A stretch of 64,000 nt of DNA from contig NZ_CP087107.1 in the NCBI RefSeq assembly GCF_028583545.1, forward strand, positions 332,501 through 396,500, in the 5' to 3' direction. Within the stretch, counting starts at the first letter, position 1. Each line of letters starts with the position of its first letter. Shown piece after piece: positions 25,608 to 33,403 of the stretch. The stretch is from Methylobacterium sp. NMS14P. GTDB lineage: Bacteria > Pseudomonadota > Alphaproteobacteria > Rhizobiales > Beijerinckiaceae. Both the position numbers and the translations under genes were made by a program. The notes beneath the pieces are model-generated. The model had not been told where the DNA came from. It did no database searches and was given only the letters and a program-made list of their open reading frames with translations.

Positions 25608-26555
25608 TCAGAGGTCGAGCGTCACGGCGTCCCGCGCGCGCGAGACGCAGGGCATCATGCGGCTCCGGCGCTTGGCGTGCGGCAGGACCGCGTCGCGGTG
25701 GATGACCGTGCCGTCGCGATAGCCGCACTCGCAGGAGCCGCAGACGCCGAGTTCGCAGGAGGACGGCAGGTCGAACCCCGCGCTGCGCAGCACGTCGAGC
25801 AGCGATCGGTCGGCGGGCACGTGGAGCACCTGGCCGGTGGAGGCGATCCGCGCCTCGAACGGCTCCGGCACGAAGCTCTCGTCGCGCAGCGGCGCGAAAT
25901 GCTCGCTGTGCACCCGCTCGACGGGCCAGCCCCGCGCGACCAGACCCGACTGCACCGCGTCCATGAGGCGCTGAGGCCCGCAGGCGTAGACGTGAGTCCC
26001 GGGCTCGGCCGGGCCGAGAGCGTCGGGATCGAAGCGCCGCCCCTCGGACCCGAACCAGCAGCTGAGGCGCGGCCCGCAGACCGTCCGCACCGCCGCCAGC
26101 AGCGGCGCCTGCTCGGGGGAGGGGGCGCAGAGATGGAACGCGTACTCGGCCCCCGACGCGGAGAGAGCGCGCGCCATGGCGAGCAGGGGCGTCACTCCGA
26201 TCCCGCCAGCCACCAGCAGGTGGCGGCGCGCGTCGGGATCGAGGGGGAAGTTGTTGCGGGGCGCCGAGACGTGGGCGAACGCTCCCGGCGCGAGCGTGTC
26301 GTGCGCCCAGGCCGAGCCGCCCCGGCCGGCCTCCTCCCGCTTGATCGCGATCTCGTAGCGGCCCCGGTCGGCCGGGTCACCGCACAGCGAGTACTGCCGC
26401 ACCCGACCATCCGGCAGGCGCAGATCGACGTGGGCACCGGCCGTCCAGGCGGGGAGTTCCGGGCGCGCGGGATGAACGAGGCCGAGGTGCAGCACCTCCG
26501 GCGTCGTCGCGACCGCGTCGGCGACGCGCAGCTTCATGATCAGGCGGGCCGTCAT
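25608..26555 (-). CDS. Phthalate-dioxygenase-reductase-type electron transfer protein
   Basis: A 315-residue NAD(P)H-to-iron-sulphur reductase. The flavin domain has RQYSLCGDP, the nicotinamide domain has LLVAGGIGVTPLLAMARAL and YACGPQRLM, and the C-terminal plant-type [2Fe-2S] domain shows the C-x4-C-x2-C signature (SSCELGVCGSCECG) plus a distant Cys (PCVSRA). This order (flavin, NAD, 2Fe-2S last) is class IA. It is the last gene of the ridA-MOSC-reductase operon, 14 bases after the MOSC stop. There is no oxygenase subunit nearby; its electron acceptor is more likely the MOSC protein, because MOSC and such reductases are fused in some other organisms. Confidence 0.88.
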   Translation of the reverse strand: MTARLIMKLRVADAVATTPEVLHLGLVHPARPELPAWTAGAHVDLRLPDGRVRQYSLCGDPADRGRYEIAIKREEAGRGGSAWAHDTLAPGAFAHVSAPRNNFPLDPDARRHLLVAGGIGVTPLLAMARALSASGAEYAFHLCAPSPEQAPLLAAVRTVCGPRLSCWFGSEGRRFDPDALGPAEPGTHVYACGPQRLMDAVQSGLVARGWPVERVHSEHFAPLRDESFVPEPFEARIASTGQVLHVPADRSLLDVLRSAGFDLPSSCELGVCGSCECGYRDGTVIHRDAVLPHAKRRSRMMPCVSRARDAVTLDL

Positions 26556-26569
26556 CGCGCGCAGCTCCG

Positions 26570-27163
26570 TCAATCCAGCAGCGCGATCGCGTCGCCGGGC
26601 CGGATCACGCCGCCGCTCTCGATCCCGCAGTTCAGGCCCGAGCGATTGTAGAGCGGCAGGTAGACCGGCATCCCGAGAAGCTCCTCGAGATAGCGGCAGG
26701 GGAAGTTGAGGCGTCCGCCCCGCAGGATCACGGCGCCGACCCGGAAGCGCCGGCCGACCAAGTGGTTGAGCGGCACGCCGCGCACCGTGAGATTGCGCCG
26801 ATGATCGCCCGGCAGGAGGCGCAGCGGCCCCTCCTGCAGCGGCGGATCGTTGCGGTTGAGGGCGTCGAGGGCCTCCTGCTCGATCAGCGTGACCTCGCGC
26901 ACGTCCGGCTTGGGCGAGTAGGTGCCGGTGCCGAGGAAGTAGCGGTCGCCCTCGATCCCGCGGCCGGCCACGCACACCGCCTCGGACACCGCCTCCATCT
27001 CGTAGCTCGCGGCGGGGGCGATGTGGATGTGGGTCAGGGTGCCGACCCAGCCGGCGGCGCCGCCCGGAACCCGGACGGCGGCCGATCCGGCCGCGTGGGC
27101 GAAGGCCTCGACCATGCGGGGTGCCGTCTCGCCGGGCATCGCGCCCCTCGTCTCGCCGGTCAT
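26570..27163 (-). CDS. MOSC-domain protein, probable molybdenum-cofactor oxidoreductase
   Basis: A 197-residue MOSC protein related to YiiM and the C-terminal domain of mARC. Conserved features are RGIEGDRYF, the block HRRNLTVRGVPLNHLVGRRFRVG and the Cys156 motif LNFPCRYLEELLG, where the Cys is expected to bind the molybdenum. Known relatives reduce N-hydroxylated bases and amines. The ATG at 27163 overlaps the ridA stop (ATGA), with GGAGG ahead. The neighbouring reductase would supply electrons. Reduction of an N-oxygenated metabolite followed by RidA action on an imine is an attractive but unproven scheme. Confidence 0.85.
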   Translation of the reverse strand: MTGETRGAMPGETAPRMVEAFAHAAGSAAVRVPGGAAGWVGTLTHIHIAPAASYEMEAVSEAVCVAGRGIEGDRYFLGTGTYSPKPDVREVTLIEQEALDALNRNDPPLQEGPLRLLPGDHRRNLTVRGVPLNHLVGRRFRVGAVILRGGRLNFPCRYLEELLGMPVYLPLYNRSGLNCGIESGGVIRPGDAIALLD

Positions 27164-27549
27164 GCGGCCTCCGTGGCGAGCGCGATCGCCTCGATCTCGA
27201 CCCGGGCGTCGCGCGGCAGGCGCGCGACCTCGACGGTGGAGCGGGCCGGCGCCTCGCCCGGGAAGTGCTCGGCGTAGACCGCGTTCATCGCGGCGAACTC
27301 CTCCATGTCCTTGAGGAACACGGTCGTCTTCACGACGTCCTCGAGGCTGGCGCCGCCCGCCTCGAGGACGGCGGCGAGGTTGGCGAGGGAGCGCCGCGTC
27401 TGCGCCTCGATCCCGTCCGGGAACGCGCCGGTGGCGGGATCGATCGGCAGCTGCCCGGAGGCGAAGACCAGCCCGCCGGCCCGGATTCCCTGGGCGTAGG
27501 GCCCGACCGCCGGGGCGGCCTTCTCGGTGCGGATGGTGCGCTTCGTCAT
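27160..27549 (-). CDS. RidA-family (YjgF/UK114) enamine/imine deaminase
   Basis: A 129-residue member of the Rid superfamily with the conserved N-terminal AVGPYAQGI... VFASGQLPIDP, central NLAAVLEAGGASLEDVVKTTVFLKDM and the C-terminal DARVEIEAIA, whose Arg is the key residue in RidA enzymes that hydrolyse 2-aminoacrylate and related imines. I use the ATG at 27549; the open frame to 27615 would cross the operator at 27583-27596. It is the first gene of the ridA-MOSC-reductase operon. In catabolic clusters this family often handles a specific imine or enamine intermediate, not general housekeeping. Confidence 0.9.
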   Translation of the reverse strand: MTKRTIRTEKAAPAVGPYAQGIRAGGLVFASGQLPIDPATGAFPDGIEAQTRRSLANLAAVLEAGGASLEDVVKTTVFLKDMEEFAAMNAVYAEHFPGEAPARSTVEVARLPRDARVEIEAIALATEAA

Positions 27550-27582
27550 GCTGTTGGTCTCTCGTCGGGCTGTTTCAGATAG

Positions 27583-27596
27583 TGGACGATAATCCA
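27583..27596. promoter_or_regulatory. Palindromic operator in front of the ridA operon
   Basis: TGGACGATAATCCA is a TGGA-N6-TCCA palindrome (extended arms AGTGGA/TCCACT), 34 bases upstream of the ridA start. It matches 12 of 14 bases of the site at 28991-29004 before the neighbouring transporter, so both transcripts are likely bound by the same regulator. Confidence 0.7.
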
Positions 27597-27642
27597 CTGT
27601 ATGGGAAGCGTTCACGCGCCTGCGGGGCGGCCGGTCGACCGC

Positions 27643-28971
27643 TCAATCGATCGGCTTGCGCGCCGTCTCCGGGGCGAGCAGCGTGGCCGTCAGCGTGATG
27701 CAGGCGAGGGCGATCAGGTAGACCGAGATCGACCAGGTCGCGCCGGAGCTCCAGCCCAGCAGGGCCGCGGCGATCAGCGGCGTGAATCCGCCGCTCAGGG
27801 CCGCGCCCACCTGGAAGCCCAGCGAGGCGCCGCTGTAGCGCAGGCGCGCGTCGAACAGCTCGGACATCCAGGCGGCGCCGGTGCCGAACATGATCCCCTG
27901 GCCGAAGCTCAGGGCCACCGCGACGGTCAGCGTGATGATCGTCGGGTCGCGCGTGTCGAGGAGGGTGAACAGCGGGAACGCGAAGGCGATCGAGAACAGG
28001 CAGGCGGCGACGAACAGGGGCCGGCGGCCGTAGCGGTCCGACAGCCAGCCGAAGGCCGGCAGGGTGAAGAGTTCGATCACCGCCGCCACCAGGATGCCGT
28101 TCAGGATGATGCTGCGCGACAGCCCGAGCTGGCCGGTCACGTAGGAGATCGAGAACACGGTCACGACGCTGACGTAGGCGATCTCGGAGACCTTGAGGCC
28201 CACGGCCTTGAGGAAGGTGCGCGGGTGCTCGGTGAGGATCTCCATGACCGGCAGGCGCGCCACCGCGGATCGCCGCTTCACCCGCTGGAACGCGGGCGTC
28301 TCGTGCAGGCGCAGGCGGATGAACAGCCCGAGGCCGACCAGCAGCGCGCTGGCCAGGAACGGGATCCGCCAGCCCCAGGCGAGGAACTCCGCCTCCGGCA
28401 GGAAGCCGCACAGCGCGAAGGCCCCGATCGACGCGATGACGCCGAGGGGGTAGCCGAGCTGGACGATGCTGCCGAAGAAGCCGCGCCGCTCCGCCGGGAC
28501 GCTCTCCACCACCATCAGGACCGCGCCGCCCCACTCGCCGCCGATCCCGATGCCCTGGACCAGGCGCAGCGCCACGAGGAGGATCGGGGCCCAGATGCCG
28601 ATCTGCGCGTAGGTCGGCAGGCACCCGATCAGGAACGTGCCGAGGCCCATGATGATGATGGTCAGGGACAGCATCGCCTTGCGGCCGATCTTGTCGCCGA
28701 AATGTCCGAAGATGACGCCGCCGAGGGGGCGCGCCAGGAAGCCGACCGCGTAGGAGCCGAACGCCGCGATGGTGCCGACCAGCGGGTCGAAGCTCGGGAA
28801 GAACAGCTTGTTGAACACGAGCGCCGTGGCCGTCCCGTAGATCAGGAAGTCGTACCACTCGACCGTCGTCCCGATGACGCTCGACCAGACGATCTGGCGC
28901 CGGTCGGCGACCGGCACCGGGCCGGCCTCGCGAGCCGGGGACGCCTCAAAGGGCAACGCGGTATCGGCCAC
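27643..28971 (-). CDS. MHS-family MFS transporter (proline/shikimate/citrate-type symporter)
   Basis: A 442-residue 12-segment carrier of the metabolite:H+ symporter branch: the opening SSVIGTTVEWYDFLIYGTA, the loop FGHFGDKIGRKAML and RLVQGIGIGGEWGGAVLM are characteristic of ShiA/ProP-like members. The GTG at 28971 (VADTALPFE) has GGAGG seven bases before it; the ATG further up would place the operator inside the gene. It should take up the substrate of the ridA-MOSC-reductase operon, with which it shares an operator. It is divergent from the XRE-cupin regulator. Substrate unknown. Confidence 0.9.
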   Translation of the reverse strand: MADTALPFEASPAREAGPVPVADRRQIVWSSVIGTTVEWYDFLIYGTATALVFNKLFFPSFDPLVGTIAAFGSYAVGFLARPLGGVIFGHFGDKIGRKAMLSLTIIIMGLGTFLIGCLPTYAQIGIWAPILLVALRLVQGIGIGGEWGGAVLMVVESVPAERRGFFGSIVQLGYPLGVIASIGAFALCGFLPEAEFLAWGWRIPFLASALLVGLGLFIRLRLHETPAFQRVKRRSAVARLPVMEILTEHPRTFLKAVGLKVSEIAYVSVVTVFSISYVTGQLGLSRSIILNGILVAAVIELFTLPAFGWLSDRYGRRPLFVAACLFSIAFAFPLFTLLDTRDPTIITLTVAVALSFGQGIMFGTGAAWMSELFDARLRYSGASLGFQVGAALSGGFTPLIAAALLGWSSGATWSISVYLIALACITLTATLLAPETARKPID

Positions 28972-28990
28972 GGCACATCCTCCACTGTGA

Positions 28991-29004
28991 TGGATGAAAA
29001 TCCA
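28991..29004. promoter_or_regulatory. Palindromic operator between the MHS transporter and the XRE-cupin gene
   Basis: TGGATGAAAATCCA is a perfect dyad (ATGGAT-GAAA-ATCCAT) 20 bases upstream of the transporter start, with further symmetry from CCAC at 28982 and GTGG at 29010. It resembles the ridA operator in 12 of 14 positions. The XRE-cupin gene starts 183 bases away on the other strand and is the best candidate to bind it. Confidence 0.7.
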
Positions 29005-29186
29005 TTCTTGTGGAGGCAAGCGGCGTGCCAGCCCGGCGCGTCGCGGCCCGGCGCCCGACAGGTGGCACGGCCCGGCGCGCGGTGCGGCGCAAGGTGCAAT
29101 TCGGCCGCCCCTGCGCTAGGCGGGGGCGACTCTCTCGGTGCCGCGCCCCGGTCGCGCGGCCCGGTCGCGGGCGCGGATGACGGGGC

Positions 29187-29795
29187 ATGACGGCGAGGAC
29201 GATCATCGGGGCGGACCCGGCAGCGACGGAGACGTCCCCGCAGATCCACATCGCCGAGGAGATCCGGCGGCGCCGCAGGGAGCAGGGCCTGTCGCTGGAG
29301 ACGCTGGCGGCGCGCTCGGGCGTCAGCCGCTCGATGATCTCGAAGATCGAGCGCTCCGAGGCCGTGCCGTCGACGGTGGTGCTGTCCCGCCTCGCGGAGG
29401 CGCTCGGCGTCACCTTCTCGCGGCTGATGGCGCCCGCGACGGAGCGCGAGATCCTGGTGATCCCGGCGAGCCGCCAGCCGATCCTGCGCGACGAGGCGTC
29501 CGGCTACCTGCGGCGCTGCATCTCGCCGGTCCTGCCCGGGCGCGGCATCGACTGGGTGCTCAACACGTTGCCGCCGGGCGCCAGCACCGGCGAGTTCACC
29601 GCCCATCGCCGCGGCGTGTCCGAGTACATCTACGTCCTGCGCGGCCGCCTGCGGGCGGTGATCGGCGAGCGCGCGGTCATCATGGAGACCGGCGACAGCC
29701 TGTATTTCGAGGCCGACGCCGGGCACGCCTTCACCAATGTCGGCACGGAGCCGTGCGAGTACTTCCTGGTGATCGACCCGTCGCGCGTCCGCTGA
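29187..29795 (+). CDS. XRE-cupin transcriptional regulator
   Basis: A 202-residue regulator with an N-terminal XRE helix-turn-helix (about 22-76: IRRRRREQGLSLETLAARSGVSRSMISKIERSEAVPSTVVLSRLAEALGV) and a C-terminal cupin (about 120-195: GVSEYIYVLRGRLRAVIGE, ETGDSLYFEADAGHAFTNVG). This architecture (PuuR-like) senses small metabolites such as polyamines, amino acids or aromatic compounds through the cupin. It is divergent from the MHS transporter, and the shared palindrome at 28991-29004 lies between them. It probably controls the transporter, the ridA operon and possibly itself. Confidence 0.92.
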   Translation: MTARTIIGADPAATETSPQIHIAEEIRRRRREQGLSLETLAARSGVSRSMISKIERSEAVPSTVVLSRLAEALGVTFSRLMAPATEREILVIPASRQPILRDEASGYLRRCISPVLPGRGIDWVLNTLPPGASTGEFTAHRRGVSEYIYVLRGRLRAVIGERAVIMETGDSLYFEADAGHAFTNVGTEPCEYFLVIDPSRVR

Positions 29796-29855
29796 GCCGG
29801 GCCGCCCCGGACGTCCGCGGCGCGCGGGGCCGGCCGCCGGTCCCGGTCGGGCGCG

Positions 29856-30095
29856 TCAGTGGAAGGCCTTGAAGGCGATGATCGTCTCGGAATCCTTCAC
29901 GCCGTCGAGGCGCAGGAGGAAGTCGTTCACGAACAGCCCGATATCGACGTCGTTGTCCACGTGGAACTTGGCCATGATGTCGAAGCGCCCGGCGGTGGAG
30001 TAGATCTCCGACGCGATCTCCATCGCGACGAGCGCGTCGGACACGGCGTAAGTCTTGCCGATCTCGCATTTGATCTGCACGAAAAATGTCTTCAT
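29856..30095 (-). CDS. Free-standing Lrp/AsnC ligand-binding (RAM) domain
   Basis: A 79-residue protein that is a bare RAM/SAM domain: a beta-alpha-beta-beta-alpha-beta ferredoxin-like fold (FFVQIKCEIGKTYAVSDALVAM, EIYSTAGRFDIMAKFHVDN, DIGLFVNDFLLRLDGVKDSETIIAFKAF). In Lrp-type regulators this part oligomerises and binds amino acids; here the helix-turn-helix is absent. It may bind a small ligand, modulate a full-length Lrp protein, or be an unrecognised enzyme subunit. It is adjacent to the XRE-cupin gene (convergent) and to the alpha/beta hydrolase gene on the same strand. Confidence 0.85.
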   Translation of the reverse strand: MKTFFVQIKCEIGKTYAVSDALVAMEIASEIYSTAGRFDIMAKFHVDNDVDIGLFVNDFLLRLDGVKDSETIIAFKAFH

Positions 30096-30191
30096 GTCCG
30101 TCTCGCTGGATGGCGCGCCGCCGCGGCCGCGCGGATCGGGGCCGCCGACCCCGCCGGAGCGGCCGAACCTAGCACCGTTCCGCGCAGCCGC

Positions 30192-30977
30192 TCAGGCGGC
30201 GCCCGGCCGGAGAAACGCCAGGACCTCGCGGGCGAACATCTCGGGGGCCTGGAGCTGCGGGACGTGGGCGCAGTCCGGCAGCGTCACGAACCGCGCGTCC
30301 GGAAGCCCGGCCGCGAGCTCGCGCGCCATGGCCGGCGGGGTCGCCTCGTCCTCCTCCCCGACGAGCACCAGCGCCGGCGCGCGGATCTCGGAGAGGCGCG
30401 CCCGCAGGTCGAGGCCGGCCAGGGCCGCGCAGGCGGCCCGGAACACGTCGACGTCCGTGCGCAGGAAGGCGGCCCGGCGCTCGGCCATCAGGGCCGGGTG
30501 CTCGGCCTGGAACGCGGGTGCGAACAGGCGGCGCATGGCCGTGTCGGCGATCGCCGCGAGCCCCTTCTCGGCCGCCGCGCCGGCCATCCCGCGGAACGCG
30601 GCCCGGCCGGGCTCCGGGAAGCAGGCGCCGCAATCGGCGAAGACGAGCCGGTCGAAGAGGTCGGGGTGGCGCAGGGCGCAGAGCAGCAGCACGAAGCCGC
30701 CGTAGCCGTTGCCCAGTCCGGCCGCCGGCCGACCCCCGGTCGCCGCGCGCACCGCCGCGCCCACCCGGTCGGCGACGGTCTCGAGGCCGCCCGGCGCGGG
30801 CGCGGAGGCGCCGAACCCGGGCAGGTCGGGGAGGAGGAGCCGGAAGTCGCGGCCGAGCGCCGGGGTGACCCGGTCGAAGCTCGTCCGGTCGGCGAGCAGC
30901 GAGTGCAGCAGGACGAGGGGCGGACCCTCGCCGGAAGCGGTCACCGCGACCTGGCCATCCGCGAACATCGCCTGCAT
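30192..30977 (-). CDS. Alpha/beta-hydrolase-fold protein with altered nucleophile elbow
   Basis: A 261-residue alpha/beta-hydrolase-fold protein close in style to 3-oxoadipate enol-lactonases (LVLLHSLLADRTSFDRVTPAL, LPDLPGFGAS, ALVLVGEEDEATPP, DCAHVPQLQAPEMF). The position of the usual GxSxG elbow reads GLGNGYGG, so the nucleophile Ser is replaced by Gly in the clear DNA sequence. The acid (Asp/Glu in GEEDEATP) and His (CAHVPQ) remain. It may be a non-hydrolytic member (as in RutD or some dioxygenases of this fold) or inactive. The ATG at 30977 has a strong GGGGGAGG site; it is divergent from the GntR gene. Confidence 0.85.
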   Translation of the reverse strand: MQAMFADGQVAVTASGEGPPLVLLHSLLADRTSFDRVTPALGRDFRLLLPDLPGFGASAPAPGGLETVADRVGAAVRAATGGRPAAGLGNGYGGFVLLLCALRHPDLFDRLVFADCGACFPEPGRAAFRGMAGAAAEKGLAAIADTAMRRLFAPAFQAEHPALMAERRAAFLRTDVDVFRAACAALAGLDLRARLSEIRAPALVLVGEEDEATPPAMARELAAGLPDARFVTLPDCAHVPQLQAPEMFAREVLAFLRPGAA

Positions 30978-31055
30978 CCGAGACCTCCCCCGCCGCCTCT
31001 GCCGGCGGCTCCACGACGCTGTCGCATCCGACGCGTTCGCTCGCAATCCGGTTGA

Positions 31056-31069
31056 CGTGATATTTCACG
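31056..31069. promoter_or_regulatory. CGTGA-TATT-TCACG palindrome between the hydrolase and GntR genes
   Basis: A dyad with two 5-base arms in the divergent promoter region, 79 bases before the hydrolase start and 34 bases before the preferred GTG start of the GntR gene. GntR/FadR-type regulators bind sites of this size and commonly repress themselves. Confidence 0.55.
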
Positions 31070-31103
31070 AATGGCAGCATGTGTCGATCGAACGAGGCCG
31101 TGC

Positions 31104-31736
31104 GTGCTGCTCCGAGACAACATCTACGCGGCGATCCGCGCCGACATCCTGGCCTGCGTCCTGCGCCCCGGCGCGGAGGTGCGCGAGCAGGAACTGGCCC
31201 GGCGCTACGCCGTGAGCCGGCAGCCGGTCCGGGAGGCGCTGCTGCGCCTGGAGCGCGAGCGCCTCGTCACGGTTCACGCTCGCCAGGGATATCAGATCAA
31301 CGCGATATCGGTGGCCGACGCCCGCGATCTGCTGCGCATGCGCCTCGCCCTCGAGCCGGCCTGCGCGGCCGAGGCCGCGGCCGGCGCGCCCGATTCCGTC
31401 CTGGCCTCCCTCGACGCGTTCCGCGCCGTCGCGGACGGCGCCGACTTCATCGCGGAGAACCGCGCCTTCCACATCGCCCTCGCCGAGGCCTCGGGGAACC
31501 GCCGCATGGCCGCGACCGTGCGCGACCTCGTCGAGCAGGCGGACCGGCTCGTCCGGGTCAGCCTCGACGGCATCCGCGGGCGCGACCCGGCGCAGCTCGT
31601 GGACGAGCACGCCGCCATCATCGACGCCGTGCAGCGCCGCGACGGGCGCGGGGCGCGGCGCCTCGTGCGCGCGCACGTCGCCCAGGCCGAGCGCCGCATC
31701 CTGACCGCCCTGGAACGCAGCGCGATCGTCCTCTGA
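31104..31736 (+). CDS. GntR-family (FadR/FCD) transcriptional regulator
   Basis: A 210-residue regulator with a GntR winged helix (LRDNIYAAIRADILACVLRPGAEVREQELARRYAVSRQPVREALLRLERERLV) and a C-terminal FCD ligand domain (RMRLALEPACAAEAA, ENRAFHIALAEASGNRRM, DEHAAIIDAVQRRDGRGARRLVRAHV) with the metal-ligand Asp/His pattern. I prefer the GTG at 31104, which has GAGG seven bases before; the in-frame ATG at 31071 has no ribosome site and follows the palindrome by one base. It is divergent from the hydrolase and 60 bases upstream of the aldehyde dehydrogenase gene, so it probably controls both. Confidence 0.9.
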   Translation: MLLRDNIYAAIRADILACVLRPGAEVREQELARRYAVSRQPVREALLRLERERLVTVHARQGYQINAISVADARDLLRMRLALEPACAAEAAAGAPDSVLASLDAFRAVADGADFIAENRAFHIALAEASGNRRMAATVRDLVEQADRLVRVSLDGIRGRDPAQLVDEHAAIIDAVQRRDGRGARRLVRAHVAQAERRILTALERSAIVL

Positions 31737-31796
31737 ACCATGCCGCGCCCGGCGCGGAGCCGGGGACGCGGTCGAACACGACACGGGAGAGACGCC

Positions 31797-33320
31797 ATGA
31801 CCCTGCACGCGCCCGAACCGACGGTCGAGACCCGGGGCAACTTCATCGACGGGCGCGAGGTCGAGGCCGGGGACGGCGCGCTGATCGACGTGCGCAACCC
31901 CGCCACCGGCGCGGTGATCGCCCGGATTCCCGATTCGGGGCCGGCCGACGTCGACCGGGCGATGCGGGCGGCCCGGGCGGCCTTCGAGGGCCGGGAATGG
32001 GGCGGGATGGACATCCGGGCGCGCGCCCGGCTGGTGAACCGGCTCGCCGACGCGTTCGAGGCCAACCTCGACGCGCTCTACCGGCTGGAGACCACCAACA
32101 ACGGCCGGCCGGTCAACGAGACCCGGGCCCAGCTCTCGCGGCTGCCGGACTTCTTCCGCTACTTCGCGGGCGTGGCGCTGGCGCGGCGCGACGACGTCAT
32201 CCCGGTCGAGGGCAACTACCTCAACTACACCCGCCGCACCCCGATCGGCGTGGTGGCGAACTGCACGCCGTTCAACCACCCGCTGATGATCCTGTGCAAG
32301 TCGCTGGCGGTGGTGCTCGCCACTGGCTGCACCACGGTGGTCAAGCCGTCCGAGTACACGCCGCTCACGACCCTGAAGCTCGCGCAGATCTTCATCGAGG
32401 CCGGCCTGCCGCCGGGCGTGTTCAACATCGTGCTGGGCCTGGGCGCCTCCACCGGCAAGGCGCTCGCCGAGCACCGCGACATCAACAAGCTCGTGCTCAC
32501 CGGCGGCACCGAGGCCGGCCGGATCGCCGGCTCGGCGGCCGCGAAGGTCTTCGCCCACCAGACCATGGAGCTCGGCGGCAAGACCCCCGTGATGGTGTTC
32601 GACGACTTCGACGTCGAGCGGGCGGTGAACTACGCGGCCTTCGGCGCCTTCATCGGGGCCGGCCAGACCTGCGTGTGCGGCAGCCGCCACCTCGTCCAGG
32701 CCTCGATCTACGACGAGTTCGTGGAGCGGCTCGCCGCCAAGACCGCCGCGATCCGCCTGGGCGACCCCTTCGACCCGGCGACCCAGCTCGGGCCGGTCAT
32801 CTCCGAGCGCCAGCGCGAGCGGGTGCTGGCCTATGCCGGCTACGGCCGCGACCAGGGCGCCCGCGCGGTGGCGGGCGGGCGGGCGGCCCGGGTGCCGGGC
32901 TTCGAGGGCGGCTACTTCGTGGAGCCCACCGTGTTCGCGGACGTCACCGCCGACATGCGCATCTTCCAGGAGGAGGTGTTCGGGCCCTTCACCAGCGTCA
33001 CCCGCTTCGAGGACGAGGCCGACGCCCTCCGGCTGGCCAACGACTCGCCGTTCGGCCTCGCCGCGGCCGTGCGCACCCGCGACGTCGCCCGGGCCCACCG
33101 GGTGGCGCACGCGGTCAAGGCCGGCATCGTCTGGATCAACGACCACCACCGCCTCGACCCGGCCTCGCCCTGGGGCGGGGTCGGCGACAGCGGCCTCGGC
33201 CGCGAGTGCGGCATCGAGAGCTTCAACGACCACTTCGACGTGAAGAGCGTGATGGTCGCGACCGGCGACGGGCCCTTCGACTGGTACCGCGACACGGCCG
33301 ACCAGCGCCGCCTGAACTGA
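31797..33320 (+). CDS. NAD(P)-dependent aldehyde dehydrogenase
   Basis: A 507-residue member of the ALDH superfamily, oxidising an aldehyde or semialdehyde to the acid. The oxyanion Asn (PFNHP), general base Glu258 (MELGGKTP), catalytic Cys292 (GAGQTCVCGSR) and the Rossmann motif TGGTEAG are intact. It resembles the hydroxymuconic-semialdehyde/betaine-aldehyde group. The ATG at 31797 follows GGGAGAG. It lies between the GntR gene and the MFS carrier on the same strand and probably belongs to one transcript with the latter. The true substrate is not determined. Confidence 0.92.
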   Translation: MTLHAPEPTVETRGNFIDGREVEAGDGALIDVRNPATGAVIARIPDSGPADVDRAMRAARAAFEGREWGGMDIRARARLVNRLADAFEANLDALYRLETTNNGRPVNETRAQLSRLPDFFRYFAGVALARRDDVIPVEGNYLNYTRRTPIGVVANCTPFNHPLMILCKSLAVVLATGCTTVVKPSEYTPLTTLKLAQIFIEAGLPPGVFNIVLGLGASTGKALAEHRDINKLVLTGGTEAGRIAGSAAAKVFAHQTMELGGKTPVMVFDDFDVERAVNYAAFGAFIGAGQTCVCGSRHLVQASIYDEFVERLAAKTAAIRLGDPFDPATQLGPVISERQRERVLAYAGYGRDQGARAVAGGRAARVPGFEGGYFVEPTVFADVTADMRIFQEEVFGPFTSVTRFEDEADALRLANDSPFGLAAAVRTRDVARAHRVAHAVKAGIVWINDHHRLDPASPWGGVGDSGLGRECGIESFNDHFDVKSVMVATGDGPFDWYRDTADQRRLN

Positions 33321-33403
33321 CGACCGGCGGCGCGGGGGATGCGAGGTCCGCGCCAGACGGACCCCTTCCGCGCCGGCCCCGAACCCGAGGAAGGAAACGC
33401 CCC

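Noticed and set aside
31079..33400. Plus-strand open frame continuous with the MFS gene from 31079
   Set aside because: The first ~775 codons are Arg/Pro/Gly-rich shadow of the GntR and ALDH genes in another frame; the real MFS start is the ATG at 33404 with a strong ribosome site.
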